The position numbers were made by a program, and so were the translations under genes. Below are positions 1-5,637 of a DNA stretch of 5,637 bases, one piece after another. A model generated the notes under the pieces. That model ran no database searches, was not told the DNA's origin, and saw only the letters and a list, made by a program, of their open reading frames with translations. Source of the DNA: an uncultured Halieaceae bacterium (GTDB lineage: Bacteria; Pseudomonadota; Gammaproteobacteria; Pseudomonadales; Halieaceae); NCBI GenBank assembly GCA_913063005.1, contig CAJXZI010000144.1, positions 1 through 5,637 on the forward strand. The letters are read 5' to 3'. Within the stretch, counting starts at the first letter, position 1. Each line of letters begins with the position of its first letter.

Positions 1-768
1 CTCAAGGGCGGTGTGGGCAAGTCAACCGTATCCGTAAATCTTGCTGTCGCTGCCGCGCAACTGGGTTTGAAGGTTGGCTTGCTCGACGCTGATATCTACG
101 GTCCCAGTCAAGCGCGCTTGCTCGGCATAGCGGATGGCGTAATGCCCGATGTGATCGAGGAAAAAATATTTCTTCCGATTCAAGCGCACGGCATCGCAGC
201 GATGTCTATGGCGTTTTTGACACGAGAGAAGACAGCGATGGTTTGGCGCGGGCCGATGGCGAGTGGCGCGCTGCAGCAAATGATCGAGTCCACTCAGTGG
301 GGCGAATTAGACGTACTATTTGTAGACATGCCCCCCGGTACTGGTGATATCCAGCTAACCCTGTCACAGCGCACACAGCTGGCAGGCGTTGTTGTCGTCA
401 CCACGCCGCAAGACATTGCGCTGATCGATGCACGACGTGCTGTTGAGATGTTTAACAAGGTGTCCGTTCCCGTACTTGGCATGATTCAAAACATGGCAAC
501 GCACGTATGCTCAAACTGCGGCCATGAGGACCCCGTTTTTGGCAGTGAGGGCGGCGCAAATTTGGCAAATGAATACGATTCGCGCTTGCTTGCGAATATT
601 CCCTTGTCCAGACAAATACGTGAGACGAGTGATGCGGGACAGCCAATTGTGATTGCCGAACCCGAGAGCGTCGGTGCCCTTGCGTATCGGAGTGCAGCGG
701 CAGAGGTGATGGCTTCATTAAACACTTCAGCGCGTCCCGCTGCGCCGACAATAAGTATGACTGACTAG
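1..768 (+). CDS. apbC: Mrp/ApbC (NBP35-type) iron-sulfur carrier P-loop ATPase, 5'-truncated
   Basis: A cytosolic P-loop ATPase that, in its family, binds a [4Fe-4S] cluster at a dimer interface and passes it to target apoproteins. The frame is open from base 1, so 255 codons are visible. Family members are usually about 350-370 residues, so the start and the N-terminal DUF59-like domain lie outside the window. Counting from the first visible codon: the deviant Walker A KGGVGKST is at 2-9, the switch I region DADIYGPS at 29-36, the Walker B/switch II region FVDMPPGTGD at 107-116, and the cluster-binding CSNC at 170-173 (C170 and C173). The stop is TAG at 766-768. The first visible codon reads Leu where the family almost always has Gly, possibly an edge error. 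The gene probably shares a transcript with dcd, 44 bases downstream. The family call is very secure. The symbols mrp and apbC are both used. Confidence 0.95.
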   Translation, partial: LKGGVGKSTVSVNLAVAAAQLGLKVGLLDADIYGPSQARLLGIADGVMPDVIEEKIFLPIQAHGIAAMSMAFLTREKTAMVWRGPMASGALQQMIESTQWGELDVLFVDMPPGTGDIQLTLSQRTQLAGVVVVTTPQDIALIDARRAVEMFNKVSVPVLGMIQNMATHVCSNCGHEDPVFGSEGGANLANEYDSRLLANIPLSRQIRETSDAGQPIVIAEPESVGALAYRSAAAEVMASLNTSARPAAPTISMTD

Positions 769-802
769 GCAGGTCCAGCTCTGGTCGGTATAGAGAACTT
801 TT

Positions 803-807
803 AGGAG
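803..807 (+). promoter_or_regulatory. Ribosome binding site of dcd
   Basis: AGGAG lies five bases before the GTG at 813. It is the strongest Shine-Dalgarno match in the window and fixes the non-ATG start of dcd, which also agrees with the expected N-terminus MSIKSD of this Dcd subtype. Confidence 0.8.
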
Positions 808-812
808 TAAAC

Positions 813-1382
813 GTGAGTATTAAGTCAGATCTTTGGATTCGTCGAATGGCCGATCAGCACAAAATGATCGAACCTTTTGAAGCGGGGCAGGTGCGGTATG
901 ACAGCGCTGGCGAAAAACTGATTTCTTATGGTACGTCGAGCTACGGCTATGACGTCCGCTGCTCGCGCGAATTCAAGGTGTTCACCAATATCAATTCTGC
1001 AACCGTTGATCCGAAAGCATTCGACAACGACTCATTCGTCGATGTTGAGAGTGATGTCTGTGTTATTCCACCCAACTCTTTTGCGTTAGCGCGAACGGTC
1101 GAGTACTTCCGAATTCCAAGAAACGTGTTAACCGTTTGTTTGGGTAAATCGACTTACGCACGCTGCGGCATCATCGTTAATGTGACCCCCCTCGAACCGG
1201 AATGGGAAGGGCACGTGACATTGGAATTCTCCAACACCACAACACTTCCAGCGAAAATTTATGCTAACGAGGGCGTTGCTCAGATGCTGTTTTTCGAATC
1301 CGATGAAGTGTGTGAGACCAGCTACGCTGATCGTGGCGGTAAGTATCAGGGTCAGACGGGCGTCACGCTGCCAAAGACCTAA
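813..1382 (+). CDS. dcd: dCTP deaminase (dUTP-forming)
   Basis: Hydrolytically deaminates dCTP to dUTP and ammonia, supplying dUMP for thymidylate synthesis in the cytosol; the family enzyme is a homotrimer related to dUTPases. The product is 189 residues, the usual length (E. coli 193), and appears complete. Visible landmarks are ISYGTSSYGYDVRC at 37-50, the nucleotide-binding segment GKSTYARCGI at 111-120 (S113 and R117 correspond to S111 and R115 of the E. coli enzyme), and TLEFSN at 136-141, where E138 matches the catalytic glutamate. The C-terminal GGKYQGQTGVTLPK, which closes over bound nucleotide in the family, is intact. The start is GTG, supported by AGGAG five bases upstream. The gene follows mrp/apbC on the same strand without a visible terminator, so cotranscription is likely. 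A bifunctional dCTP deaminase/dUTPase is less likely, because the sequence resembles the proteobacterial monofunctional form. Confidence 0.96.
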   Translation: MSIKSDLWIRRMADQHKMIEPFEAGQVRYDSAGEKLISYGTSSYGYDVRCSREFKVFTNINSATVDPKAFDNDSFVDVESDVCVIPPNSFALARTVEYFRIPRNVLTVCLGKSTYARCGIIVNVTPLEPEWEGHVTLEFSNTTTLPAKIYANEGVAQMLFFESDEVCETSYADRGGKYQGQTGVTLPKT

Positions 1383-1515
1383 TAAGCGTTAAGGTGGTTG
1401 GCCTCCGCTGAGCGCCTAATGAGTCTCGGTATGGCTTCTTATTGATTAGCGATGACACGTGTGGCGCGCTACATTGGACAGTGTGGTGGTCGCTAGTGTT
1501 GTGGTCGCAATAAGC
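1383..1515 (+). other. Convergent intergenic gap with no clear terminator
   Basis: This 133-base gap separates the convergent dcd and DUF3108 genes. I see no GC-rich hairpin followed by a T run on either strand. It contains the octamer GTGGTCGC twice (1486-1493 and 1501-1508) and a short palindrome ACACGTGT (1455-1462), both easily chance. No tRNA or small ORF with a ribosome binding site is apparent. Confidence 0.5.
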
Positions 1516-2316
1516 TCAATGGGTGGCATCTCTTGGAAGGTCTGTCTCCGCAAGATCTGTTTCATCCAGCCACGTTAACGACTTGATCTCTACTTTGATC
1601 GTGGCGCTCCGCTCAATATGTTTGGTTTTAACCATCAAATAGTTGAGGTGCGGTGCTAACCAAATCTCGGACGCGCGCTTTTTCGGGTTCTTATGCACGG
1701 CTTTATAGTGGACGGCTTCAATATCGCCCAGAGGTGTTTGCAGGGTTTCATTGGGCAAACGTCGCCACGACTTATCGCTAATTTTTGCGCCATCGACGAC
1801 CCGGAACTGCAGTGTCTCCGGCGGGACCTCGGATTGCATAAGAGTTAAACGCAATTGCTGCTGTTGGGAAAATTGATCGAGTACTCCGGGTGCCATTTCA
1901 TGTTCGCTCCATTCGCCGCGCTTCATGCTCCTTATGACGCCGCGCTCTTTATCAAACTCGACTACCCGATTATTCGTTTTGAGCGTTTTGACCTCTGAGT
2001 TAAATCGCACGCCTTCAATGCCTGAGTCGGTTAGCTGAAAGTCAGCGGACTCCTTCATTTTGATGAGGAAATTCTTGCCGCTACTCTCGAGACGGTAGTT
2101 GTTACCATCGCGCGTAAGCGATCGCGTCAAATCGAGCGTCATTCCCAGCGCAGTCGTTTTGTAGACAGCCTCGAAAGGCCGAAGAGTCGGCGCCTCGGGA
2201 GCTGAAGCTTGAGCGCTTGCAGTAAGAGGGAAGGTCAAAGCCACTTTGAAGGTCGAAGCCACTATGAATGCAGCCGTGGCAAGCGCAGGAATCGCTCGTT
2301 CGGCGCGGGTAAGCAT
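1516..2316 (-). CDS. Predicted periplasmic DUF3108 protein, function unknown
   Basis: A 266-residue protein with an export signal from the chosen ATG at 2314-2316. It has a basic n-region (MLTRAER), a hydrophobic stretch rich in Ala/Val/Leu/Phe, and a probable signal peptidase I site after ASAQA near residue 37. The mature part begins with FEAVYKTTALGM and is strand-rich. It resembles DUF3108: an early Y-x-length-G element, a mid-protein LDQFSQQQQLRLTL stretch, and a late TPLGDIEAVHYKAVHK plus SEIWLAPHLNYLMVK element. The function is unknown; a periplasmic or envelope role is inferred from the signal only. A longer frame starts with ATG at 2391, inside the end of purN. I prefer 2316 because it puts the signal peptide at the N-terminus, lies 13 bases after the purN stop and has a GGATAGGG-like site upstream. 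It is probably the last gene of a purM-purN-DUF3108 transcript. The stop is TGA at 1516-1518. Confidence 0.8.
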   Translation of the reverse strand: MLTRAERAIPALATAAFIVASTFKVALTFPLTASAQASAPEAPTLRPFEAVYKTTALGMTLDLTRSLTRDGNNYRLESSGKNFLIKMKESADFQLTDSGIEGVRFNSEVKTLKTNNRVVEFDKERGVIRSMKRGEWSEHEMAPGVLDQFSQQQQLRLTLMQSEVPPETLQFRVVDGAKISDKSWRRLPNETLQTPLGDIEAVHYKAVHKNPKKRASEIWLAPHLNYLMVKTKHIERSATIKVEIKSLTWLDETDLAETDLPRDATH

Positions 2317-2318
2317 TC

Positions 2319-2327
2319 GCCCTATCC
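2319..2327 (-). promoter_or_regulatory. Probable ribosome binding site of the DUF3108 gene
   Basis: Read on the minus strand, a GGATAGGG-type purine stretch lies between the purN stop (2330-2332) and the ATG at 2314-2316. It is imperfect but better than anything upstream of the alternative ATG at 2391, so it supports the shorter start. Confidence 0.45.
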
Positions 2328-2329
2328 GG

Positions 2330-3019
2330 TTACGCACTGGAAGCACTGCAAGGGTCCCAGCTGGCGCCGCCGGGTGGTAGAAGCTCGCCATCCAAATAAG
2401 CGCCCAGCTCGGCGTGCAGAACGCGGCCTTGCAGGTGCCAATTCACCGCCTCGGGAAAAATACGGTGCTCGACCTCAAGCACCTTTGACGCCAGTGTTTC
2501 CGCAGTATCGAGGTCATCAATCTTTACGCGCGCCTGCAAAATAGCGGGCCCACCGTCGAGTTCATTCGTTACGTAATGCACGGTTGCACCTGCCTCCGCG
2601 TCGCCAGCGTCAATTGCACGTTGATGCGTGTTTAGTCCTGCGTACTTAGGCAACAAGGAAGGGTGAATGTTCACTAACTTCCCTAAAAATCTATCGATAA
2701 AAACAGGCGTAAGTATCCGCATAAAGCCTGCTAGGACAACCACATCTGGGTCTGCCGAGGCCACTTCGGCGGCAAGCGCCGCATCAAAGGCTTCGCGCGT
2801 ATCGAAGGTTTTGTGGTCGATGACGGCTGTCGCGATACCCCGTCGCTTTGCGGTGTCGATTCCTTGAGCATCGGGGCGGTTACTGATCACCCTCACGATA
2901 GTGCCGTCGAGCATGCCCTGCCTGCTCGCCTCGAGGAAGACCTCCATATTGGAGCCACGTCCAGAGATGAGGATGACAACATTTTTTACGGGCTTGGTTG
3001 CGGTCGATTGCGAAGCCAT
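2330..3019 (-). CDS. purN: Phosphoribosylglycinamide formyltransferase (GAR transformylase)
   Basis: Transfers a formyl group from 10-formyltetrahydrofolate to GAR, the third step of de novo purine synthesis, in the cytosol. The product is 229 residues, against about 212 in E. coli. The extra length is a short leader (MASQSTATKP) and a tail after the conserved core. Visible motifs are the phosphate-binding ISGRGSNM at 18-25, ISNRPDAQG at 45-53, AGFMRILTP at 97-105, NIHPSLLPKYAGLNTH at 117-132 and ELDGGPAILQ at 153-162. N117, H119 and D155 correspond to the catalytic N106, H108 and D144 of E. coli PurN, so the enzyme should be active. The ATG at 3017-3019 has only a weak upstream purine site; the gene starts 43 bases after purM ends and may depend on read-through transcription. 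The tail SWDPCSASSA is not part of the conserved family core. Confidence 0.97.
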   Translation of the reverse strand: MASQSTATKPVKNVVILISGRGSNMEVFLEASRQGMLDGTIVRVISNRPDAQGIDTAKRRGIATAVIDHKTFDTREAFDAALAAEVASADPDVVVLAGFMRILTPVFIDRFLGKLVNIHPSLLPKYAGLNTHQRAIDAGDAEAGATVHYVTNELDGGPAILQARVKIDDLDTAETLASKVLEVEHRIFPEAVNWHLQGRVLHAELGAYLDGELLPPGGASWDPCSASSA

Positions 3020-3062
3020 GTGAAGACTAATCCCGTGCTCGTCTCTTTCCTGTGCTTGTTCT

Positions 3063-4103
3063 TCAGGACGTAAAGGTTACCGAGCCATCTCCCGCTTCGA
3101 TGCGCCCGAGCTCCCAGCAGTTTAAACCTTGCTCAGTCAGTAGCTGAATGGCTGCCTCTGCTTTTGCCGGACCGACAATGACAGTCATACCGACACCGCA
3201 GTTAAACGTTCTGTGCATTTCTTCTTCGGCGACACCACCGGCTTCCGCAAGCCATTTGAACACTGGCGGTGTTTCCCATGATGATTTATCGAGTACAGCG
3301 GAGCACCCTGCAGGCAGCACCCTTGGGATGTTTTCTAGCAGACCACCGCCAGTGATGTGAGCCAGTGCATGCGGTTTGATCTCTCGTTGCAGTGCTAACA
3401 GTGGTTTATTGTAAATTTGTGTTGGCGCCATCAGCGCATCGGCGAGGGTTGTCGATCCACATGGGCTCGAAAGATCTGCATCTGAGACCTCGATAATTTT
3501 GCGAATCAACGAGTAACCATTTGAGTGGGGGCCCGATGAGGCGATGCCGATTATGACGTCGCCCGGCGCGACTTTGTGTCCGTCGATAATCTGATTTTTC
3601 TCGACAACACCCACGCAGAAGCCAGCGAGGTCATAGTCCTCGCCCTCATACATGCCGGGCATCTCTGCGGTTTCGCCGCCCACGAGTGCCGCACCGGCCA
3701 GTTCGCAGCCTTTCCCTATGCCCTCAATCACCTTTGCCGCAACGTCAACATTGAGTTTGCCCGTCGCGTAATAATCCAAGAATAAGAGAGGTTCAGCACC
3801 CACCACGGCAATATCGTTGCTACACATGGCGACGAGATCGATACCAATGGTGTCGTGTCGCCCAAGCTGCATCGCCAAACGCAATTTTGTGCCCACACCA
3901 TCGGTACCAGAGACCAGCACGGGGCTTCGGTAGCCCTCTGGTATCTCACACAGCGCGCCAAACCCACCGAGACCTCCCATTACCTCAGGTCTTCGGGTTG
4001 CCTTGGATACGTGTTTTATTCTATCGACTAAGGCATTGCCAGCATCGATATCGACGCCCGCGTCTTTGTAAGTTAATCCTTGGGTTTGTTGCCGGTCTGT
4101 CAT
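3063..4103 (-). CDS. purM: Phosphoribosylformylglycinamidine cyclo-ligase (AIR synthetase)
   Basis: Catalyses ATP-dependent ring closure of FGAM to 5-aminoimidazole ribonucleotide, the fifth step of de novo purine synthesis, as a cytosolic homodimer. At 346 residues it matches the family (E. coli 345) and is complete. Motifs in order are YKDAGVDIDAGN at 12-23, GGLGGFGAL at 43-51, the ATP/Mg segment SGTDGVGTKLRLA at 65-77, IGIDLVAMCSNDI at 86-98, GGETAEMPGMY at 142-152, the signature GIASSGPHSNGYSLIRKI at 186-203 and HITGGGLLENIPRVLP at 249-264. The ATG at 4101-4103 is preceded by a purine-rich GAGAGGGA (4108-4115, minus strand), a good ribosome binding site. It is the first gene of the purM-purN-DUF3108 unit and diverges from the DUF2066 gene across 88 bases. 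I see no clear PurR-type operator in that gap. Confidence 0.98.
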   Translation of the reverse strand: MTDRQQTQGLTYKDAGVDIDAGNALVDRIKHVSKATRRPEVMGGLGGFGALCEIPEGYRSPVLVSGTDGVGTKLRLAMQLGRHDTIGIDLVAMCSNDIAVVGAEPLLFLDYYATGKLNVDVAAKVIEGIGKGCELAGAALVGGETAEMPGMYEGEDYDLAGFCVGVVEKNQIIDGHKVAPGDVIIGIASSGPHSNGYSLIRKIIEVSDADLSSPCGSTTLADALMAPTQIYNKPLLALQREIKPHALAHITGGGLLENIPRVLPAGCSAVLDKSSWETPPVFKWLAEAGGVAEEEMHRTFNCGVGMTVIVGPAKAEAAIQLLTEQGLNCWELGRIEAGDGSVTFTS

Positions 4104-4191
4104 AACGTCCCTCTCGTATGGCTGCGAAGATTACTCGTTGACCACTCATGAGGAAAGCGACCAACTCAACTTTCGCTGGTAAACTGCAAAT
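4104..4191. promoter_or_regulatory. Divergent promoter region between purM and the DUF2066 gene
   Basis: These 88 bases must hold the promoters for both directions. The plus-strand signal is given separately. For purM, the best minus-strand guess is TAATCT as a -10 with TTTCCT 17 bases upstream. Each matches consensus at only three of six positions, so the purM promoter is not resolved. No PurR-box-like palindrome was recognised. Confidence 0.45.
4157..4185 (+). promoter_or_regulatory. Predicted extended -10 promoter giving a leaderless DUF2066 mRNA
   Basis: TGGTAAACT at 4177-4185 is a TGn-extended -10 element (hexamer TAAACT, four of six consensus positions). GCGACC at 4157-4162, 17 bases upstream, is a partial -35 (three of six). 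Standard spacing puts +1 at 4192, the A of the ATG. The absence of any Shine-Dalgarno sequence before that ATG is consistent with a leaderless transcript. This is a prediction from pattern only. Confidence 0.4.
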
Positions 4192-5241
4192 ATGAGACGT
4201 ATTCACGCAATCTTGTGCACGATGTTGCTGACACTCACTGGTCTGCTGAGCAGCGGTCCAGTGCTTGGTGCAGATAACTTTTTTGCGGAAGCCGTGGACG
4301 TTGAAAACCGCAGCGCCAGCGAGCTGAGGCGTGCAGCGAGAGATGCTTTGACGCGTGTCTTTGTCAGGATTTCTGGTAACGAGCAAATACTTGAGGAGGC
4401 TCCGTTTGCGGCGGCAGTAAAAGATGCGCAATCACACGTGCTTCTCTACAGCTATCAAGATGCGGCAGAGGCTGGCACTCGTGTCTTTTTCGAGTTCGAT
4501 GATGCGTTTGTGCGGGGCCTATTTCGCGACCATTCGGTGCTTTATTGGGAGCAGCGACGCCCGCCCGTGGTCATTTGGTTGGCGCTCGACGAGCCGTTTT
4601 CTCGGCGCTTTGCCGCGCGATCGGAAGATCTGGAATTGTTATCACCCTCGCTCGAGCGTTTTGAAGCTAGGGGCGTTGAGGTTCGTTTTCCACTCTTAGA
4701 TTTAGCGGACTCCGCGGCGCTATCGGTCAATGCGATTTGGGAAAGAGATTTCGAGCAAGTCCGGCGCGCTTCGGCGAGATACGGTACCGAGTATGCCTTG
4801 GTTGGGCGTTGGATTGATTTGAGCGACGGGAGCAAACTTGTCGACTGGTACTACGTGGGTCCGGAGCAGACAGAAAATATTCAGTTCAGAGCGTCTGAAC
4901 TCTCCGATATCTGGGAGCGCGGTGTCGATCTCGCGGTCGACGCAATGCGAGACTCGCTTGCGGTGACGTTGCAGCAGTTTGAGGTGTCCGAAGCGATTGC
5001 TGTGTCGGTGCGAGGCGTTCATTCCTACGCTGATTATCGAGCGGTGTCCTCTGTTTTTAATGAACTGGGACGGCTGGTCGATCTTCGAATCGATTCACTG
5101 GATGGCGATAGAGTGACCTACCGAGTGGTGGGCGTTTCATCAGCCGAGCAAGTGGCACGACTCATACCGTCACGTTCGGGATTAATAGCGCAGCCTGTGA
5201 CTCGTCGCGGAGAGCTTGAATTGATCTGGGAGTCACTTTGA
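4192..5241 (+). CDS. Predicted exported DUF2066 protein, function unknown
   Basis: A 349-residue protein with an N-terminal signal: basic MRR, hydrophobic core AILCTMLLTLTGLL, and a probable cleavage site after LGA at residue 27, giving a mature start DNFFAEAVDV. The next segment, SASELRRAARDALTRVFVRISGNE (about 41-64), is the typical opening of DUF2066 proteins, in which a repeated-use helix leads into a V-x-V-R-x-[ST]-G strand. The rest is alternating strands and helices with no catalytic motif I recognise. The family is found mainly in gammaproteobacteria, often next to purM and upstream of an AI-2E permease, as here. The role is unknown; a periplasmic or envelope location is inferred from the signal. 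No Shine-Dalgarno precedes the ATG, and an in-frame TAA at 4180-4182 rules out a much earlier start. An alternative ATG at 4222 would shorten the signal peptide. The stop overlaps the next start (TGATG). Confidence 0.85.
   Translation: MRRIHAILCTMLLTLTGLLSSGPVLGADNFFAEAVDVENRSASELRRAARDALTRVFVRISGNEQILEEAPFAAAVKDAQSHVLLYSYQDAAEAGTRVFFEFDDAFVRGLFRDHSVLYWEQRRPPVVIWLALDEPFSRRFAARSEDLELLSPSLERFEARGVEVRFPLLDLADSAALSVNAIWERDFEQVRRASARYGTEYALVGRWIDLSDGSKLVDWYYVGPEQTENIQFRASELSDIWERGVDLAVDAMRDSLAVTLQQFEVSEAIAVSVRGVHSYADYRAVSSVFNELGRLVDLRIDSLDGDRVTYRVVGVSSAEQVARLIPSRSGLIAQPVTRRGELELIWESL
5228..5232 (+). promoter_or_regulatory. Ribosome binding site of the permease gene
   Basis: GGGAG lies inside the end of the DUF2066 gene, eight bases before the ATG at 5241. 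Together with the TGATG stop/start overlap it suggests translational coupling and fixes the start of the truncated permease. Confidence 0.65.
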
Positions 5242-5435
5242 TGACTGACTTTGAGCAGATAAAGCCCTCGCAATCACAGTGGCTAGTTGTTGCGGTAGCC
5301 GTAGCACTCGCGCTGGCGGCACTGATTAGCCTGCGAGAGATTTTGATGCCCTTTGCAATCGGAGCGTTGATTGCCTACCTCGGTGACCCACTGGTCGACC
5401 GACTCGAGGAACGAAGTTTTTCGCGCACTACGGGT
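5241..5435 (+). CDS. AI-2E/PerM-family permease, N-terminal fragment only
   Basis: The ATG overlaps the DUF2066 stop by one base. The first 64-65 residues are a typical AI-2E-family N-terminus: a short hydrophilic lead (MTDFEQIKPSQSQ), a first membrane segment at about 14-31 rich in Val/Ala/Leu, then the family segment REILMPFAIGALIAYLGDP (32-50) followed by LVDRLEERSFSRT. Full proteins are about 350-380 residues with roughly eight membrane segments. After SRTT a third hydrophobic segment is expected, but the frame instead enters GMP reductase-like sequence. The intact gene would be an inner-membrane permease of uncertain substrate; the AI-2 exporter name comes from one E. coli member and should not be transferred. 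Its position after DUF2066 matches the known gammaproteobacterial order, so this part is native and what follows is foreign. The 3' limit given is the approximate junction. Confidence 0.85.
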
Positions 5436-5438
5436 GAA
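5430..5438. other. Chimeric junction: permease joined to GMP reductase sequence
   Basis: At codons 64-66 of the frame starting at 5241 the protein changes family within two or three residues. GC content goes from 109/200 bases (5241-5440) to 81/197 (5441-5637). The bases ACGGGTGAA could belong to either side, since GMP reductases commonly have a Y-G-[ME]-S sequence here, so microhomology may hide the exact breakpoint. No inverted repeat, target duplication or integrase gene accompanies it. Confidence 0.8.
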
Positions 5439-5637
5439 AGTGCAAACGATAAGCATTTTGGTGGATTGAAAGATTATCGTTCATCAGAAGGACGCACAGT
5501 GCTTGTGCCTTATAGAGGACCTGTTGCAATAACAGTACAGGAAATCCTAGGAGGAGTGCGTAGTACTTGTACCTATACAGGTGCAATGAAACTCAAGCAA
5601 CTTAGCAAGTGTGCAACATTTATTCGTTGTACACAAA
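5436..5637 (+). pseudogene. guaC: GMP reductase C-terminal fragment, truncated at both ends
   Basis: The last 67 codons match the C-terminal part of GMP reductase, the NADPH-dependent enzyme converting GMP to IMP and ammonia in purine salvage. Diagnostic parts, numbered from the ATG at 5241, are KHFGGLKDYRSSEGRTVLVPYRG (71-93, shown here as KHFGGLKDY and RSSEGRTV before VPYRG), then EILGGVRSTCTYTGA (101-115) and LKQLSKCATFIRCTQ (118-132). RSTCTY separates it from IMP dehydrogenase, which has an R-[SA]-G-M-G-Y type sequence. The upstream barrel with the catalytic cysteine is absent, and the usual ending (about QLNxxF) runs past the window edge. The fragment is about 41% GC. All four alanines are GCA, five of seven threonines ACA and five of seven glycines GGA, unlike the neighbouring genes. 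It is not functional here and probably comes from another genome. Treat it as an artefact unless reads prove the join. Confidence 0.85.

Noticed and set aside
452..751. Open frames of 79 and 99 codons on the minus strand inside mrp/apbC
   Set aside because: They are antisense to a strongly conserved ATPase and have no family resemblance.
769..812. CCAG/CTGG inverted element in the mrp-dcd gap, considered as a terminator
   Set aside because: The stem would be four base pairs with a two-base loop, too small to act, and no T tract fits the spacing.
1455..1508. Palindrome ACACGTGT and the repeated octamer GTGGTCGC in the dcd-DUF3108 gap, considered as a terminator or operator
   Set aside because: The repeat is direct rather than inverted, no T run follows, and elements of eight bases are expected by chance.
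2209..2544. A 111-codon open frame on the plus strand opposite DUF3108 and purN
   Set aside because: Its composition is low-complexity and Arg/Ser/Pro-rich, as expected of a shadow frame, and it lies opposite two well-supported genes.
4104..4191. A PurR-type operator controlling purM
   Set aside because: I found no sequence close to the ACGCAAACG-type palindrome in the gap.
4021..4431. A 136-codon open frame on the minus strand across the start of purM and the DUF2066 gene
   Set aside because: It runs antisense to the DUF2066 start and out of frame with purM, has no recognisable domain or ribosome binding site, and is explained by the coding bias of the real genes.
5241..5637. A new natural fusion enzyme linking a permease to purine salvage
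   Set aside because: Both parts are incomplete: only two membrane segments on one side and no catalytic domain on the other. The base composition steps at the join, and it sits at the window end, which fits a chimera better than a functional fusion.

Overview
The window looks like part of a gammaproteobacterial genome, possibly a marine lineage of the Cellvibrionales/Halieaceae (OM60/SAR92) type. The placement rests on recognising protein variants (a 189-residue Dcd beginning MSIKSDLWIRRM, a Mrp with a CSNC motif) and on a gene order, DUF3108-purN-purM-DUF2066-AI-2E permease, known from Pseudomonas and related groups. No database search was possible, so the exact taxon is inference. Coding density is high. 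I see no RNA genes, insertion sequences, CRISPR arrays or phage genes.

Layout: (a) 1-768, plus strand, the 5'-truncated Fe-S carrier ATPase gene mrp/apbC. (b) 813-1382, plus strand, dcd (dCTP deaminase), 44 bases downstream with a clear ribosome binding site and a GTG start. (c) 1383-1515, a convergent gap with no convincing terminator. (d) 4103 down to 1516, minus strand, an apparent operon purM-purN-DUF3108, giving two steps of de novo purine synthesis plus a predicted periplasmic protein of unknown function. (e) 4104-4191, a short divergent promoter region. (f) 4192-5241, plus strand, a predicted exported DUF2066 protein whose likely promoter would start transcription on the A of its ATG. 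(g) From 5241, plus strand, the start of an AI-2E/PerM-family permease, coupled to DUF2066 by a TGATG overlap.

The most unusual feature is at the right end. The permease frame reads normally for about 64 codons. Near 5430-5438 it switches, in the same frame, into the C-terminal part of a GMP reductase (signature RSTCTY). GC content falls from about 54% to about 41% at the same point, and codon choice changes to GCA/ACA/GGA. No GMP reductase active site precedes the fragment. The simplest explanation is a chimeric join in the assembly or in the amplified DNA. A real rearrangement is less likely, but only read-level data can exclude it.

Functionally the intact genes concern nucleotide supply (Dcd towards dUTP/dTTP; PurN and PurM in IMP synthesis), Fe-S cluster delivery (Mrp) and the cell envelope (DUF3108, DUF2066, the permease). 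I found no convincing evidence of a new biological system.
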